DNA from: Chromera velia
Taxonomy: Eukaryota > Sar > Chromeraceae
DNA length: 33,375 nt
Reading direction: 5' to 3'
Assembly (NCBI GenBank): GCA_018398765.1
Contig: JAHBMJ010000190.1
Location: forward strand, 30,171 to 63,545
A program made the translations under genes and the position numbers. The notes beneath the pieces are model-generated. The model ran no database searches, was not told where the DNA came from, and was given only the letters and a program-made list of their open reading frames with translations. Each line of letters opens with the position of its first letter. Positions within the stretch are counted from its first letter, which is position 1. Below are positions 32,277 through 33,375 of this stretch, in pieces.

Positions 32277-33196
32277 AGGAACAGCTTATTAGTAATCCAG
32301 CTCGTTCACGAGTCCAAAAGAGACCTGGCCTCCTCCTCTAGTCATGAAGGAGGAAGAGAGGTCAGCTTCTGCCTTCTACTCATTCCTCCTCCCCCTCCCT
32401 TTCCATCCCTTCCTTCCTTCCCTCTTCATCCAGACTGAGTGAGACAGAACGGAACCGCATCAAAGCAACAACTCCGCTCATCTCTATTTCATATCCGGTT
32501 TCTCTCAAACGGAGGCAGGTGCATTTTTGCTACTCCTAGACATCCACTGTGAGTCGTTCCTTCCACAGAATCAACCTGTTCGTATTATCTGCCGTCTCCT
32601 GCAGCAACACTTTCAATCATAGCGCCAGTCTCAATGAAAGAGCAGTCATTTTCTACCGTTTTTGTCTCGATCGTTCTATTTGAGAGTAAGCTTTCATGTA
32701 TTTCTGGTTACAGACTGCAGAAGGATGGTATTCGGGACTCTAGGTCGACTCCATGTGCTATTTGCATAGCTAGTAATATCCGTTGCAGTGTACGAAGAAG
32801 GATGGATTTAAATTTATGCTTTCCACACGGGGTCGTTCTTATGCTTTTGCGTGCATGTATCAGATGAGTGGCAGGTGCAACACATAAAGAAGTAAAGGGT
32901 TGGAAAGAGAAAAGAATCGGACAGGAAGAGTCGTTTGTTGAAGAGTTGTTGCTTAAGAGTGAGTTAAGTGATTCCGGGTCAATTTCCGGCCGGCAGGGGC
33001 GATTGAAGTTGATATAAAAGAGAAACTAGGAAAAAAAACGCGATAGAGAGGCAGGCAGAGTCAGAAACTAAAGGTGGATGGATTAGGGTAGATTAAGAAG
33101 AAACTGGCCTAGGCACGATATCCAATACCGTGCAAAACTAACGGCCGGTATGCTGGGACGTGCTATGCATTCACGAACCCTCAAGGAAGGTGCAAC
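32277..33196. other. Stretch with no gene seen; TATA-like site near 33011
   Basis: No convincing coding frame is present. A gatataaaag at 33011-33020 lies about 180 bp before the ATG at 33197 and could be a TATA box for a gene entering the window at its right edge. Confidence 0.3.
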
Positions 33197-33279
33197 ATGA
33201 TGCAACTGAACCAACCCGGCGGCGCCAACCCACCGAGATGCTGCATGCACCACATCGCCCTTCTTGGAGACAGAGACAG
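33197..33279 (+). CDS. Possible first coding exon of a gene running off the window
   Basis: Two adjacent ATGs at 33197 and 33200 open a 27-codon frame (QLNQPGGANPPRCCMHHIAL). It ends at GACAG|GTATGA, a good donor in phase 2. Without splicing the frame stops at a TAA near 33319. The window ends before the next exon can be judged. Product unknown. Confidence 0.25.
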
Positions 33280-33375
33280 GTATGATAACTTCGATCCTAA
33301 ACCTGTATTCCTCAGCTAATTTCCTTGGCCGGAATCCTGATCCTGCTTGTTTGTTCTGTGCAACTCCGCAAAATA

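Overview
The window is nuclear DNA from a eukaryote whose genes carry many introns, most likely a microbial alveolate. The gene style (LRR family, microsatellite load, intron-dense genes) suggests a chromerid such as Chromera velia, but that attribution is inference and no species marker was found. Genes are built from GC-rich exons with GT-AG introns and the standard code. Long runs of di- and tetranucleotide repeats fill the introns. I saw no rRNA, tRNA, CRISPR array or bacterial operon signal; I could not scan for tRNAs systematically.

Layout. 1-2460: AT-rich, with only a decayed reading-frame remnant at the left edge. 3270-5957 (minus): a four-exon gene for a 315-residue RRM RNA-binding protein of ALY/REF type. 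5958-6704: short spacer with a GC-rich core between divergent genes, probably a bidirectional promoter. 6705-24515 (plus): a reconstructed 21-exon gene (6930 coding nt, 2309 aa) for a secreted or surface multimodular protein. Its order is: N-terminal leader, Ser/acidic low-complexity region, concanavalin/LamG-like domain, four Sushi (CCP) modules, eight ShK-like six-cysteine modules, three more CCP modules, a second LamG-like domain, a Ser/Pro linker, and the start of a third LamG-like domain. 24538-26618: a degraded DNA transposon with long inverted repeats and a broken transposase-like reading frame, starting about 22 bp after the stop codon of the large gene. 26977-30304 (minus): a leucine-rich-repeat gene with an in-frame stop and a frameshift. 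30305-33375: mostly featureless, with weak candidate exons.

The gene models rest on splice-site reading with phase agreement at every junction. Each of the two main models sums to an exact multiple of three. Neither was tested against transcripts.

The most unusual signal is a recurring kind of tandem duplication at exon edges. In at least six places a short block spanning a splice site, with the adjoining end of the exon, has been copied next to itself, leaving a spare donor or acceptor in the intron. The extreme case is 22 identical 84-bp copies of the acceptor and first 37 nt of exon 4 of the large gene. That array ends at an ambiguous base followed by a repeat of its own left flank, so part of it may be an assembly artefact. 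Many 5' splice sites also form the first unit of a four-base repeat of the form GTNN.
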